Assembly: GCF_900101895.1 (NCBI RefSeq)
Contig: NZ_FMVF01000002.1
Span: forward strand, 192,451-256,450
Source: Flavobacterium caeni
GTDB lineage: Bacteria > Bacteroidota > Bacteroidia > Flavobacteriales > Flavobacteriaceae
DNA length: 64,000 nucleotides
Reading direction: 5' to 3'
The position numbers were made by a program, and so were the translations under genes. This document shows, in pieces, positions 1 to 7,658 of this stretch. The notes beneath the pieces are model-generated. The model ran no database searches. It was not told where the DNA came from and was given only the letters and a program-made list of their open reading frames with translations. Numbering within the stretch: position 1 is the stretch's first letter; each line of letters opens with the position of its first letter.

Positions 1-19
1 TTACCACTGAGTGCGCAAA

Positions 20-345
20 TTGAAAACTTTTAAAACTTTGCGCAACCTTTGTGTGCTTCGCGGTTAACAATTACCTTTATGTGCGTTGGTGTTTATCACA
101 AAGAACGCCAAGTTTCCGCAAAGAAAGGAAGGGTTTTGGAGTTACCACAGCGCGGAAAAGAGAAAACTTTTAAAACTTTGCGTAAGCTTTGCGTGCTTTG
201 CGGTTAACAATTAACTTTAAGCGCGTTGGTGTTTACGCAAAGCGCGCTGAGTTTCCACAAAGAAAAGAAAGGTTATATTTACCACTGAGGGCGCAAATTG
301 AAAACTCTTAAACCTTTGCGTAAGCTTTGTGTGCTTTGCGGTTAA
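20..345. repeat. Degenerate tandem intergenic repeat, about 139-nt period
   Basis: Three imperfect copies of an AT-rich unit. The motif GAAAACTTTTAAAACTTTGCG begins near 22, 162 and (as GAAAACTCTTAAACCTTTGCG) 300, so the period is 140 then 138 nt. Each is followed by a run reading close to TTTGTGTGCTTTGCGGTTAA. No gene is supported in this stretch. Repeats built from 'CTTTGCG..GTGCTTTGCGG' words are familiar in flavobacterial intergenic DNA (recollection, not searched). The third copy runs into the 3' end of the leftward glycosyltransferase gene. Confidence 0.75.
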
Positions 346-1409
346 AAAAGTAATTCCCGATAAACATCCAAATACTGTTGCGCGGCGACTTTCCAATCGA
401 AATAAGCGGCGCGCTGTTTCATTAATTGTTCCATTTCCGACCGGTTCGCATCAAAATGGTCCAGCCCTTTTTCGAGTTCGGTTTTCATGTAGTCGGGGTC
501 AAAATGGCTCCAGTAGTATGCGTCGGGGCCGCCAATTTCGGGCAACGACGTCTTGTCGGATAAAAAAACGGGTTTTCCGAACGCCATCGCTTCGATGGGT
601 GGGAGCCCAAAGCCTTCACGGATAGAGGGAAACACAAACGCACGGCAATGCGCATAAAAGAACTGTTTGGCCGTATCGTCTACTTTTCCGGTCAGGAACA
701 CTTGGTTTTGCAGCCCGTTTTCGGTGATGTATTGCTGGATTTGTCTGCCGTAGTCCTTGTCGTGGTTGCCCGACAGGATAAGGTTCAAATCGGGTAGGAG
801 CGGCATCATCCGGACGAGCGCCATGAAATTCTTGCGCTCGAGAAAATCGCCGATCGAATACAAAAAAGGCTTGTCGGTAGGTACGTTCGGTTGGTATTTC
901 GAAATATCCTGCAACGTCGAAATCGGATTGCCGTTGTAAATCACAAATTCTGGTACGTTCGGAATGACGAAATGTTGGTGCGCCTGTTTCTTGGCGAATT
1001 CAGAGATGTACGTGATGGCCGTCGCGCGCGCGAGCTTGTCGGTGAACAACCGGTGCAGCTTCGAACTTTTGTCGCCCGTTTCTTCGGCAAAATTGACATC
1101 GTGCACCGTAAGCAGGTATTTAGAAACCCTTGCAGGTTCGACCTTGGTGTTCTGGTTGACCGAATGCCACAGGTCATAATTTCCACGGTTCCTGAAGATT
1201 TTATGACGCGAAAGGCTCGAGTATTTGTGGTAGTCGAATTGATCACCGAATTCGGCCCGAAGCCGCGCCGGGTCTTGCACGTTGAGCGTCAGTTGCAAAT
1301 CACCAAAATCGAGTTGCGCCAAGCCCTTGATCAGTTCATAGTTGAACGTGCCGAGTCCGCCCGCGCGGTTCTTGAGGTTGTGCGTCTCGAGGAACACTTT
1401 TTTTGCCAT
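342..1409 (-). CDS. Glycosyltransferase family 4 (GT-B fold)
   Basis: Predicted cytoplasmic or membrane-associated glycosyltransferase acting in LPS or surface glycan assembly; donor and acceptor unknown. The 355-residue protein begins with a GT4-like N-terminal segment (KKVFLETHNLKNRAGGLG, glycine-rich loop) and has the retaining-GT E-x7-E signature in REGFGLPPIEAM at about residues 265 and 273, followed by GKPVF and a SLPEIGG segment. The ATG at 1409 was chosen; the longer frame would need a TTG at 1418. The neighbours are an LPS-type kinase read divergently and a GT9-GT2 fusion, which supports a role in lipopolysaccharide core synthesis. The stop lies in the degenerate repeat at the window's left edge. 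Confidence 0.88.
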   Translation of the reverse strand: MAKKVFLETHNLKNRAGGLGTFNYELIKGLAQLDFGDLQLTLNVQDPARLRAEFGDQFDYHKYSSLSRHKIFRNRGNYDLWHSVNQNTKVEPARVSKYLLTVHDVNFAEETGDKSSKLHRLFTDKLARATAITYISEFAKKQAHQHFVIPNVPEFVIYNGNPISTLQDISKYQPNVPTDKPFLYSIGDFLERKNFMALVRMMPLLPDLNLILSGNHDKDYGRQIQQYITENGLQNQVFLTGKVDDTAKQFFYAHCRAFVFPSIREGFGLPPIEAMAFGKPVFLSDKTSLPEIGGPDAYYWSHFDPDYMKTELEKGLDHFDANRSEMEQLMKQRAAYFDWKVAAQQYLDVYRELLF

Positions 1410-1465
1410 CTGCGCCAAATTTGCGTAAAAGTAGGGGTTAAATTGGAAAAATAAAATGCAATACC

Positions 1466-1473
1466 TATTTTTG
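1466..1473 (+). promoter_or_regulatory. Candidate -7 box for the LPS kinase gene
   Basis: TATTTTTG matches the Bacteroidota -7 consensus TAnnTTTG and lies 19 nt before the ATG at 1493. No convincing -33 TTTG was found at the usual spacing. Confidence 0.4.
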
Positions 1474-1492
1474 TCGGAGTTAGACCCAGTCG

Positions 1493-2257
1493 ATGCAGTT
1501 ACATTTCCATCCCGATTTTTCCTCTTATGCTGCCGATTTAAAGCGTTTCATCGAACAATTCGACAACTCCGGGCAACTGTTTGGCGACGGCAAGCGCAAC
1601 AAGATCAAGTTGTTTGATCTCGATGGGAAAACCGTCAACATCAAATCCTTTAAGATCCCGAACCTGATCAACCAGGTCGCGTACAAATTTTTCCGGAAAT
1701 CCAAGGCGCGGCGCTCATTCGAATTTGCGAACATCTTGCGCTCGCATGGCATCGGGACACCGCAGCCCATCGCTTATGCCGAGGATTTTTCGACGACGGG
1801 TTTGCGCAAAAGTTTTTACCTGAGCGAACATCTGTCGTGTGATTTGACCTACCGCGAACTCGTCGAGATTCCCGACTATCCCGACCACGACAACATCCTG
1901 CGCCAGTTCGTCCATTTTTGTTTCAAACTGCATGAAAGTGGTATCGAATTTCTCGACCATTCACCGGGCAACACGCTCATCCGCAAAGAAAGCGATGGAC
2001 GATATTCGTTTTTTCTCGTCGATTTGAACCGCATGCAGTTCCATCCGGCGATGACGTTCGACCAACGCATGAAAAACCTATCTCGATTGACGCCCAAAAA
2101 GGAAATGGTGGCGGTCATGGCCAACGAATACGCGAAGCTGTATCCCGTGCAAACCGAGCAGGCCATTTTCGAAAAGATGTGGGCGTTTACCGATGCGTTC
2201 CAAATCAAATTCCACAAAAAAATCAAGCTCAAAAAAGCGCTCAAATTCTGGAAGTGA
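1493..2257 (+). CDS. Lipopolysaccharide kinase-like protein (WaaP/KdkA/InaA-type fold)
   Basis: A 254-residue protein with an atypical protein-kinase fold of the family that phosphorylates heptose or Kdo in the LPS inner core. The catalytic loop is visible as FLDHSPGNTLI (Asp with Asn five residues on, as in D-x4-N) near residues 156-166, and the metal-binding DFG-equivalent as FLVDLNRMQF near 176-185. It is divergent from the GT4 gene and converges with the GT9-GT2 gene, all within an LPS-related cluster. Substrate specificity (Kdo versus heptose) cannot be read from sequence. ATG start at 1493 behind a -7 box. Confidence 0.8.
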   Translation: MQLHFHPDFSSYAADLKRFIEQFDNSGQLFGDGKRNKIKLFDLDGKTVNIKSFKIPNLINQVAYKFFRKSKARRSFEFANILRSHGIGTPQPIAYAEDFSTTGLRKSFYLSEHLSCDLTYRELVEIPDYPDHDNILRQFVHFCFKLHESGIEFLDHSPGNTLIRKESDGRYSFFLVDLNRMQFHPAMTFDQRMKNLSRLTPKKEMVAVMANEYAKLYPVQTEQAIFEKMWAFTDAFQIKFHKKIKLKKALKFWK

Positions 2258-2277
2258 TGGCGGTTTTGGGGTGACGA

Positions 2278-4134
2278 TTACCTGGATTCGGCGCGCATTT
2301 TCTTGAGTTCACGGTACCTGACGGTGACGCTGAGCGCATTGAGGTAGCAAATAATCACCCCTTTCTTACCGTCCAAAAAGCCCAGACGGATCACAAACTG
2401 GTACATGAATTTGTAGGCCGGGTGCAGGTAAAAATGGTAGAAATTCGGCCGAACGCCTTTGAGGAATTCTTCCTTGGCCTTGAATTTTCCGTAACTGACC
2501 ATTTTGCTTTTGTACGATTCGTAATCGGTGTACGAAAAATGGATCAGTCGGTGCTTGAGCTTGCCGATGGCGCCCTTTACCGTCAGTTTTTCGTGTACGA
2601 GACGTTCGGTGGTGTAGCGCGCCTTGTCTTTTTGGAACAAACGGAAAATCTTATCGGTTTGCCAGCCGCTGAAACGCAATTTGCGGTTTTCGAAAATAAA
2701 CGTCCGGTAAAACAGATAGGCACTCTTGGCATCTTTCTTTTGGATGGTTTCGATGATCTCGTCCTTGAGCTCGTCGGTCAGGCGTTCGTCGGCATCGAGG
2801 AACAAAATCCACGGATTGCGTGCGGCATCGATCGCAAAATTACGTTGCGACGTATAGTCGACGAATTTGTTCTGGATGAATTTGGCCTTTCCGAAACCTG
2901 CTACGATTTGTGGCGTTTGGTCGGTGCTGTACGAGTCCACCACGATGATTTCGTCGGTAAAACCCAGGTCTTCCATCACCGCGGCAATGTGGTTTTCCTC
3001 GTTGTAGGTGATGATGAGCGCGCTGAGCGGCAGCCGCACGGGGACAATCTTAAGTGGCTCGGCTTTGACCAAGCCCAAGTTGTAGGCCAGGAAATCGAGC
3101 ATTTTCGAGAGGAACAATTCCGGCAAGAATTTCGGATAGAGTTCGGGCGTCAGCGCCTTGAGTTCCTTTTCGCTGCGGTCCTCGAACAGTTCGGGTTTGA
3201 ATTCCTGCAAGTGTACCGACAAATGATGGATGCCGTCTTCGAACGTCGACCAGATTTTCTTCTCGATCCACGGCGAAAAAATAATGAACGACGATTTGCC
3301 CAACGATTTGGCCATGTTGATCGCGCCGCCGTCGTTGCCCACAATCAAATCGCAATTGTTCATGATGGCGATGAACCCGCGCAAATCGTCACCCAAAAGA
3401 TCGAAATAGATTTTTTGCTGCGTACTTTTTTTGCAGGCTTCGAATACCTTTCGCGCATCGGCCATCTGCGACGGAAAATAGTTGAACAGGATGTTGACTT
3501 CGTGCCGGTCGGCGATCGCATCGACCAATTCGGCCATGTACGCCAACGGATACGTCTTTGATTTTTCGCTGCCCAACAGGCTCACCATGACGGTCTTTAG
3601 GTTGGATTTAACACCGTTTTTTTCGAAAAGCGCGCGTGCTTTAGCGTTCTCGGCCTCTGTGACGTACAGCTTGGGTAGCGGGTCCAATTCGATGTTCAGC
3701 GCCAAAGGTTTGAGCAACGACAAACGCCGCTCGATGGCCAGTCCCATGTTGGTTTTGGGAAATTCGGCAAAAGGGACATTGTCGGTAAACAAAAAGTGAC
3801 GGCCCGCCTTGGCATACGAAATGCGCCGTTTGGCCCCGCCCAGCAACACAAAAACATAACTCTCGAGCTTGCCATAGGCGTCGATGAGCAGGTCGTATTT
3901 TTGCTGCCGGATTTGCCACGCGAGCTGGAGCAAAGCCCAGTTACTTTGGCGGTGTTTTTTCTTGAACAGGACGATGTTGTTTATGGCCGGATTTCCTTCG
4001 AGCACGGGCGTGGTCGACTCATACACGAGGTAGTCGATCTGCGCGTCGGGATAGGCCATGCGCAAATTGTTGCAGATGATACTGCTCACGAGCACATCGC
4101 CAATCATTTTTTGCTGGATGACCAATATCTTCAT
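2278..4134 (-). CDS. GT9 heptosyltransferase-like / GT2 glycosyltransferase fusion
   Basis: A single uninterrupted 618-residue frame carrying two glycosyltransferases. Residues 1-350 are GT9 (heptosyltransferase-like): N-terminus MKILVIQQKMIGDVLVSS and the nucleotide-sugar loop VGNDGGAINMAKSLG near 265-279. Residues about 370-618 are GT2 of the WaaE/KdtX type: ALIITYNEENHI at 372-383, EIIVVDSYSTDQT near 395-407 and the metal-binding DADE at 447-450. Separate genes for these two activities are more usual in LPS loci, so the fusion may couple two consecutive inner-core steps. The stop of dapD lies 9 nt upstream of the ATG, so the two are probably cotranscribed. No frameshift is visible at the junction. 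Confidence 0.88.
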   Translation of the reverse strand: MKILVIQQKMIGDVLVSSIICNNLRMAYPDAQIDYLVYESTTPVLEGNPAINNIVLFKKKHRQSNWALLQLAWQIRQQKYDLLIDAYGKLESYVFVLLGGAKRRISYAKAGRHFLFTDNVPFAEFPKTNMGLAIERRLSLLKPLALNIELDPLPKLYVTEAENAKARALFEKNGVKSNLKTVMVSLLGSEKSKTYPLAYMAELVDAIADRHEVNILFNYFPSQMADARKVFEACKKSTQQKIYFDLLGDDLRGFIAIMNNCDLIVGNDGGAINMAKSLGKSSFIIFSPWIEKKIWSTFEDGIHHLSVHLQEFKPELFEDRSEKELKALTPELYPKFLPELFLSKMLDFLAYNLGLVKAEPLKIVPVRLPLSALIITYNEENHIAAVMEDLGFTDEIIVVDSYSTDQTPQIVAGFGKAKFIQNKFVDYTSQRNFAIDAARNPWILFLDADERLTDELKDEIIETIQKKDAKSAYLFYRTFIFENRKLRFSGWQTDKIFRLFQKDKARYTTERLVHEKLTVKGAIGKLKHRLIHFSYTDYESYKSKMVSYGKFKAKEEFLKGVRPNFYHFYLHPAYKFMYQFVIRLGFLDGKKGVIICYLNALSVTVRYRELKKMRAESR

Positions 4135-4143
4135 GCAGGACGG

Positions 4144-4959
4144 CTAGACGGCCACGTCGTATTCGCGCAAGGCGTCGTTGAGTGAAGTTTTTAGATCGGT
4201 CGATGGTTTGCGCTGCCCGATGATGAGCGCGCACGGCACCTGGTATTGACCCGATGGGAAGTCCTTGGTATAGCTGCCCGGGATGACCACCGAACGCGCC
4301 GGTACGACGCCTTTCATTTCGACGGGTTCGGCGCCCGTGACGTCGATGATCTTGGTCGATGCGGTCAGGCAAACGTTGGCGCCCAACACGGCTTCGGCTT
4401 CTACACGCACGCCCTCGACCACAATGCAACGCGATCCGATGAACGCGCCGTCTTCGATGATGACGGGTGCGGCCTGCAACGGTTCGAGCACGCCGCCAAT
4501 ACCCACGCCGCCGCTCAAATGCACGTTCTTGCCGATTTGCGCACAACTGCCCACGGTGGCCCAGGTATCTACCATGGTTCCTTCGTCGACATAGGCGCCG
4601 ATGTTCACATAGCTCGGCATCATGATCACGCCCTTCGAGATGTAGGCCCCGTGACGCGCCACGGCATGCGGCACCACGCGGATGCCCTTTTCGGCATAGC
4701 CTTTCTTGAGCGGGATTTTGTCGTGGTATTCAAAAATGCCCACTTCGAACGTTTCCATTTTTTGGATCGGGAAATACATCACCACGGCCTTTTTGACCCA
4801 TTCGTTGATTTGCCATCCGTCGAGCGTGGGCTCGGCTACGCGAAGCGTTCCTTCGTCGAGCAACGAAACGGCTTTGCGAATGGCGGCAATGGTGTCGGGG
4901 TTTTGCAACAGGGCACGGTTTTCCCATGCTTCTTCTATGGTGGCTCGCAAGTGGTTCAT
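4144..4959 (-). CDS. dapD: 2,3,4,5-tetrahydropyridine-2,6-dicarboxylate N-succinyltransferase
   Basis: A 271-residue cytoplasmic enzyme that succinylates tetrahydrodipicolinate in the lysine/meso-diaminopimelate pathway. Recognised by the N-terminal helical region (MNHLRATIEEAWENR), the central VPHAVARHGAYI and MMPSYVNIGAYVDEGTMVDTWATVGSCAQIG left-handed beta-helix segment, and the C-terminal KDFPSGQYQVPCALIIGQR. Length is normal for DapD. A TATATTTG box lies 15 nt upstream of the ATG. The downstream GT9-GT2 gene follows after 9 nt. Confidence 0.96.
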   Translation of the reverse strand: MNHLRATIEEAWENRALLQNPDTIAAIRKAVSLLDEGTLRVAEPTLDGWQINEWVKKAVVMYFPIQKMETFEVGIFEYHDKIPLKKGYAEKGIRVVPHAVARHGAYISKGVIMMPSYVNIGAYVDEGTMVDTWATVGSCAQIGKNVHLSGGVGIGGVLEPLQAAPVIIEDGAFIGSRCIVVEGVRVEAEAVLGANVCLTASTKIIDVTGAEPVEMKGVVPARSVVIPGSYTKDFPSGQYQVPCALIIGQRKPSTDLKTSLNDALREYDVAV

Positions 4960-4973
4960 GGTTGAATTTTTAG

Positions 4974-4981
4974 CAAATATA
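4974..4981 (-). promoter_or_regulatory. Candidate -7 box for dapD
   Basis: On the minus strand TATATTTG, a full match to TAnnTTTG, lies about 15 nt before the dapD ATG. The -33 element is not clear. Confidence 0.5.
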
Positions 4982-5090
4982 GCCGCATTTTTCCAAAAAT
5001 AAAACCATTGTCGGGGCTAATTTGTTGCAAAAAATGGAACGACGGGTCGTTTGTAAAAACGGCAAAAGAAAGCGGTTAGAAACCAGTCGC

Positions 5091-5477
5091 TTAATCCGAG
5101 TCGGCCATCAGCGCATGCGAAGAAAACACGTCGAAGTTGATCAAAAAGCGCTTGGTTTGGCTGTAAAGGTACATCTTGACGTTGTCGATCAGCATGACGG
5201 TCACCTGGTTGGATTTTTCGTCCTTGCACAGGTAAATAACGCCGTTGTCGGGTAAATCGGTTTTAGAAACGATGCTCAGGTGGTAGTCTTTGTCGGCCTT
5301 GACGTCGATTTGCGTATCGGTGAAACGCGCCAATTGGGTACCCACGAACTTGTTGTCGCCCCATTGCTGTTTGTCGTTGCGCGTTTGGATTTGGCTGTAG
5401 GCGAAGGTTTTCTTCTGCGCGAATCCTTGGACGGACAGCAACACGGTCAATAGGAACAGCAACTTTTTGACGGTCAT
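5091..5477 (-). CDS. Small exported protein of unknown function
   Basis: A 128-residue protein with a clear signal peptide: TVKKLLFLLTVLLSVQGFAQ, with likely signal peptidase I cleavage after GFA. The mature part (about 108 residues) is mixed alpha/beta and hydrophilic, with no motif I recognise. The ATG at 5477 is preferred over the in-frame TTG at 5480. It is the only gene between dapD and the divergent acyltransferase. Probably periplasmic; function unknown. Confidence 0.72.
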   Translation of the reverse strand: MTVKKLLFLLTVLLSVQGFAQKKTFAYSQIQTRNDKQQWGDNKFVGTQLARFTDTQIDVKADKDYHLSIVSKTDLPDNGVIYLCKDEKSNQVTVMLIDNVKMYLYSQTKRFLINFDVFSSHALMADSD

Positions 5478-5633
5478 CAAAATTCGATTTGGTACCGCAA
5501 TAACGCAATTAAATTCGACCTATTATAATATTTCTACAAAAAACACCGATTAACTGCATTTTTTAAGAAATTTATTTAGAAAATTCCTACTTAAATATAT
5601 TTGATTTGATTCGGCGCACAACCCGATAACCGC

Positions 5634-5641
5634 TATATTTG
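5634..5641 (+). promoter_or_regulatory. Candidate -7 box for the acyltransferase gene
   Basis: TATATTTG lies 17 nt before the ATG at 5659. It overlaps an alternative GTG at 5641, which argues that the GTG is not the start. Possible TTTG elements upstream sit at 25-30 nt, longer than ideal. Confidence 0.5.
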
Positions 5642-5658
5642 TGCGACAAGCCACCGCG

Positions 5659-6342
5659 ATGAAAAAAAGGTTCAAGAACAACAAGCAGGTCTTATACGTC
5701 AAGACCAAAATCCGCAGCCTCAAGGCCAAGTACCGCAACCCGATACGCGGCAACGGCAATACCGTGCGCAACAAAGGCGTTTTGCTCAATTGTACCTACG
5801 ACATCAAAGGCGACAACAACACCGTCGAGATCATGCCCGGTGCGGTACTCGAGAACATGCGTATTTTTATGCGCGGCAGCAACCACACGCTGCGCATCGG
5901 CCAGCGGTGCCACCTAAAAGGCGGTGATTTTTATTTCGAAGACGACCGTTGTACAATCCAGATTGGCGACAACACCACCGTCGAATCGGCGCATTTTGCC
6001 GTCACAGAACCCGACCGAAGCATCACCATCGGGCAGGATTGCATGTTTTCGACAGGTATCGAGTTCCGTACGGGCGATTCGCACAGCATCATCGACAACA
6101 CCACCAAGTTGCGGATCAATTACGCCAAGGACATCCACGTCAAGGACCATGTTTGGATCGGCGCCAATGCGATCATTCTCAAAGGCGTGACGCTCGGCAA
6201 CGACTGCATCGTGGGTACGGGTTCGCTGGTGACGTCCGACGTGCCCGACAATTGTATCGCCGCGGGGATTCCCGCCAAGGTGGTCAAGGAAAACATCAAC
6301 TGGCTCAAGAAACGCATTTACGACCAAGGATACACCGGATAA
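5659..6342 (+). CDS. Hexapeptide-repeat acyltransferase (LbH fold, CysE/LacA/WbbJ type)
   Basis: A 227-residue protein of trimeric left-handed beta-helix acyltransferase type. Many imperfect [LIV]-G-x4 hexapeptides run through the middle, and the characteristic active-site segment HVWIGANAIILKGVTLGNDCIVGTGSLVTSDVPDNC spans about residues 172-207, ending with the usual IAAGIPAKVV. It probably O- or N-acetylates a surface sugar, given the neighbouring glycosyltransferases. The basic N-terminus (KKRFKNNKQVLYVKTKIRS) is unusual. The ATG at 5659 was chosen because a -7 box covers the GTG at 5641. The ruvX gene begins 1 nt after the stop. Confidence 0.85.
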   Translation: MKKRFKNNKQVLYVKTKIRSLKAKYRNPIRGNGNTVRNKGVLLNCTYDIKGDNNTVEIMPGAVLENMRIFMRGSNHTLRIGQRCHLKGGDFYFEDDRCTIQIGDNTTVESAHFAVTEPDRSITIGQDCMFSTGIEFRTGDSHSIIDNTTKLRINYAKDIHVKDHVWIGANAIILKGVTLGNDCIVGTGSLVTSDVPDNCIAAGIPAKVVKENINWLKKRIYDQGYTG

Positions 6343-6343
6343 T

Positions 6344-6760
6344 ATGCCCAGGATACTCGCCATCGATTACGGACTAAAACGCACGGGAATTGCGGTAACC
6401 GACCAGCTGCAGATCATTGCCTCAGGGTTGACGACGGTGGCTTCAGAAACCGTGCTCGACTTTTTGTCCGACTACTTCACCAAGGAAAAAGTCGGTCAAG
6501 TGATCATCGGGGAGCCGCGCCAAATGAACAACGAGGCCTCGCAGTCGGCGGCCATGATCGATGCGTTTGTCGTGCGGTTCCAAAACAAATTCCCCGACAT
6601 GCCCGTGGTGCGCGTGGACGAACGTTTTACGTCTAAACTCGCGTTCCAGTCGATGATAGACGGCGGGCTCAACAAAAAGCAACGCCAAAACAAGGCGCTC
6701 ATCGACGAAATCGCCGCGACCATCATGCTCCAGGATTACCTCTCGCGCAAGATGATTTGA
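6344..6760 (+). CDS. ruvX: Putative pre-16S rRNA nuclease / Holliday-junction-resolvase-like YqgF
   Basis: A 138-residue RNase H-fold protein of the YqgF family, which in E. coli takes part in 16S rRNA 5'-end maturation. The first acidic residue lies in ILAIDYGLKRTGIAV (residues 4-18), the second region is VIIGEPRQMN, and VVRVDERFTSKLAFQSMI with a late IDEIAATIMLQDYL completes the family pattern. Normal length. It follows the acyltransferase by 1 nt, so translation is probably coupled. Confidence 0.93.
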   Translation: MPRILAIDYGLKRTGIAVTDQLQIIASGLTTVASETVLDFLSDYFTKEKVGQVIIGEPRQMNNEASQSAAMIDAFVVRFQNKFPDMPVVRVDERFTSKLAFQSMIDGGLNKKQRQNKALIDEIAATIMLQDYLSRKMI

Positions 6761-6816
6761 CGCAATCGATTTCGCAACTTTCCTTTGTTTTCAAGGGATT
6801 TACGTTAGATAATCGG

Positions 6817-6824
6817 TATCTTTG
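6817..6824 (+). promoter_or_regulatory. Candidate -7 box for the HAD gene
   Basis: TATCTTTG matches TAnnTTTG and lies 18 nt before the ATG at 6843. It covers an upstream TTG candidate start, which supports the ATG. Confidence 0.45.
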
Positions 6825-6842
6825 AGCAACCAAATTACCACC

Positions 6843-7658
6843 ATGATTAAACTCGTCGTCACCGATATGGACGGTTCGTTGCTCAACGACGCCAAAGAAA
6901 TCCCCACCGATTTTTACGAAATTTTTGCCGACCTCAAGCGTCAGAGCATCCAATTTGTCGTGGCCAGCGGCCGGCAAATGTACACGCTCCAGCACGATGT
7001 GTTCGACGTGCGCGAGTCGGTCTATTTTATTTCAGAAAACGGCGCATTCGTAGCCAAGGGTGATCAGGTATTGCACCTTGACGCGCTCCCGCGCGAAGCC
7101 GTAAACGAATTGCTCGAAGCGGGCGCGACGGTCCCCGACGCCTATTTCATCCTGTGCGGAAAAAACAGCGCCTATGTGCGCGACACCGATGTGCGTTTTT
7201 TGAACGAAGCTAAAAAATTCTTTAAACGGCTCGAAATCGTTGAGGATTTTGCCAGCATAGACGATGACATCCTTAAGGTGACGATGTGCGATTTCCGCAA
7301 TGCCGAATTCAACAGCCTGCGGTATTTTGAACGCTTTTCCGATCGGTTCAAGGTGACCATCGGTGCCGAGCGCTACCTCGACGTGACCAGCCTTACCGCA
7401 AACAAAGGCCATGCGCTGCGCGGTTTACAGACGCAGTTGGGCATTACGCCCGAAGAGACCATCGTGTTCGGGGATTACCTGAACGACCTCGAGATGATGC
7501 AGGCCGCCACTTACAGCTATGCGATGAAAAACGCGCACCCCGAAATCCTGCAGACAGCCAACTTCATTACCGAATGGGACAACAACGAATCGGGGGTGAC
7601 GCGAACGCTGCGCGCCTTGGGGTTGGCCCAAAAGCCTTCGGCGGCTAAATCTTGCTGA
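6843..7658 (+). CDS. Cof-type HAD-superfamily phosphatase
   Basis: A 271-residue cytoplasmic sugar- or nucleotide-phosphate phosphatase of HAD subfamily IIB. Motif I is VVTDMDGSLLND at the N-terminus, motif II is VASGRQ, and motifs III-IV appear as NKGHALRGLQ followed by VFGDYLNDLEMM near the C-terminus. The cap region is of the Cof type. The start was moved to the ATG at 6843 so that motif I sits at residues 4-13, as in the family. The 3' end overlaps the convergent FUSC gene by 14 nt. Substrate unknown. Confidence 0.9.
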   Translation: MIKLVVTDMDGSLLNDAKEIPTDFYEIFADLKRQSIQFVVASGRQMYTLQHDVFDVRESVYFISENGAFVAKGDQVLHLDALPREAVNELLEAGATVPDAYFILCGKNSAYVRDTDVRFLNEAKKFFKRLEIVEDFASIDDDILKVTMCDFRNAEFNSLRYFERFSDRFKVTIGAERYLDVTSLTANKGHALRGLQTQLGITPEETIVFGDYLNDLEMMQAATYSYAMKNAHPEILQTANFITEWDNNESGVTRTLRALGLAQKPSAAKSC

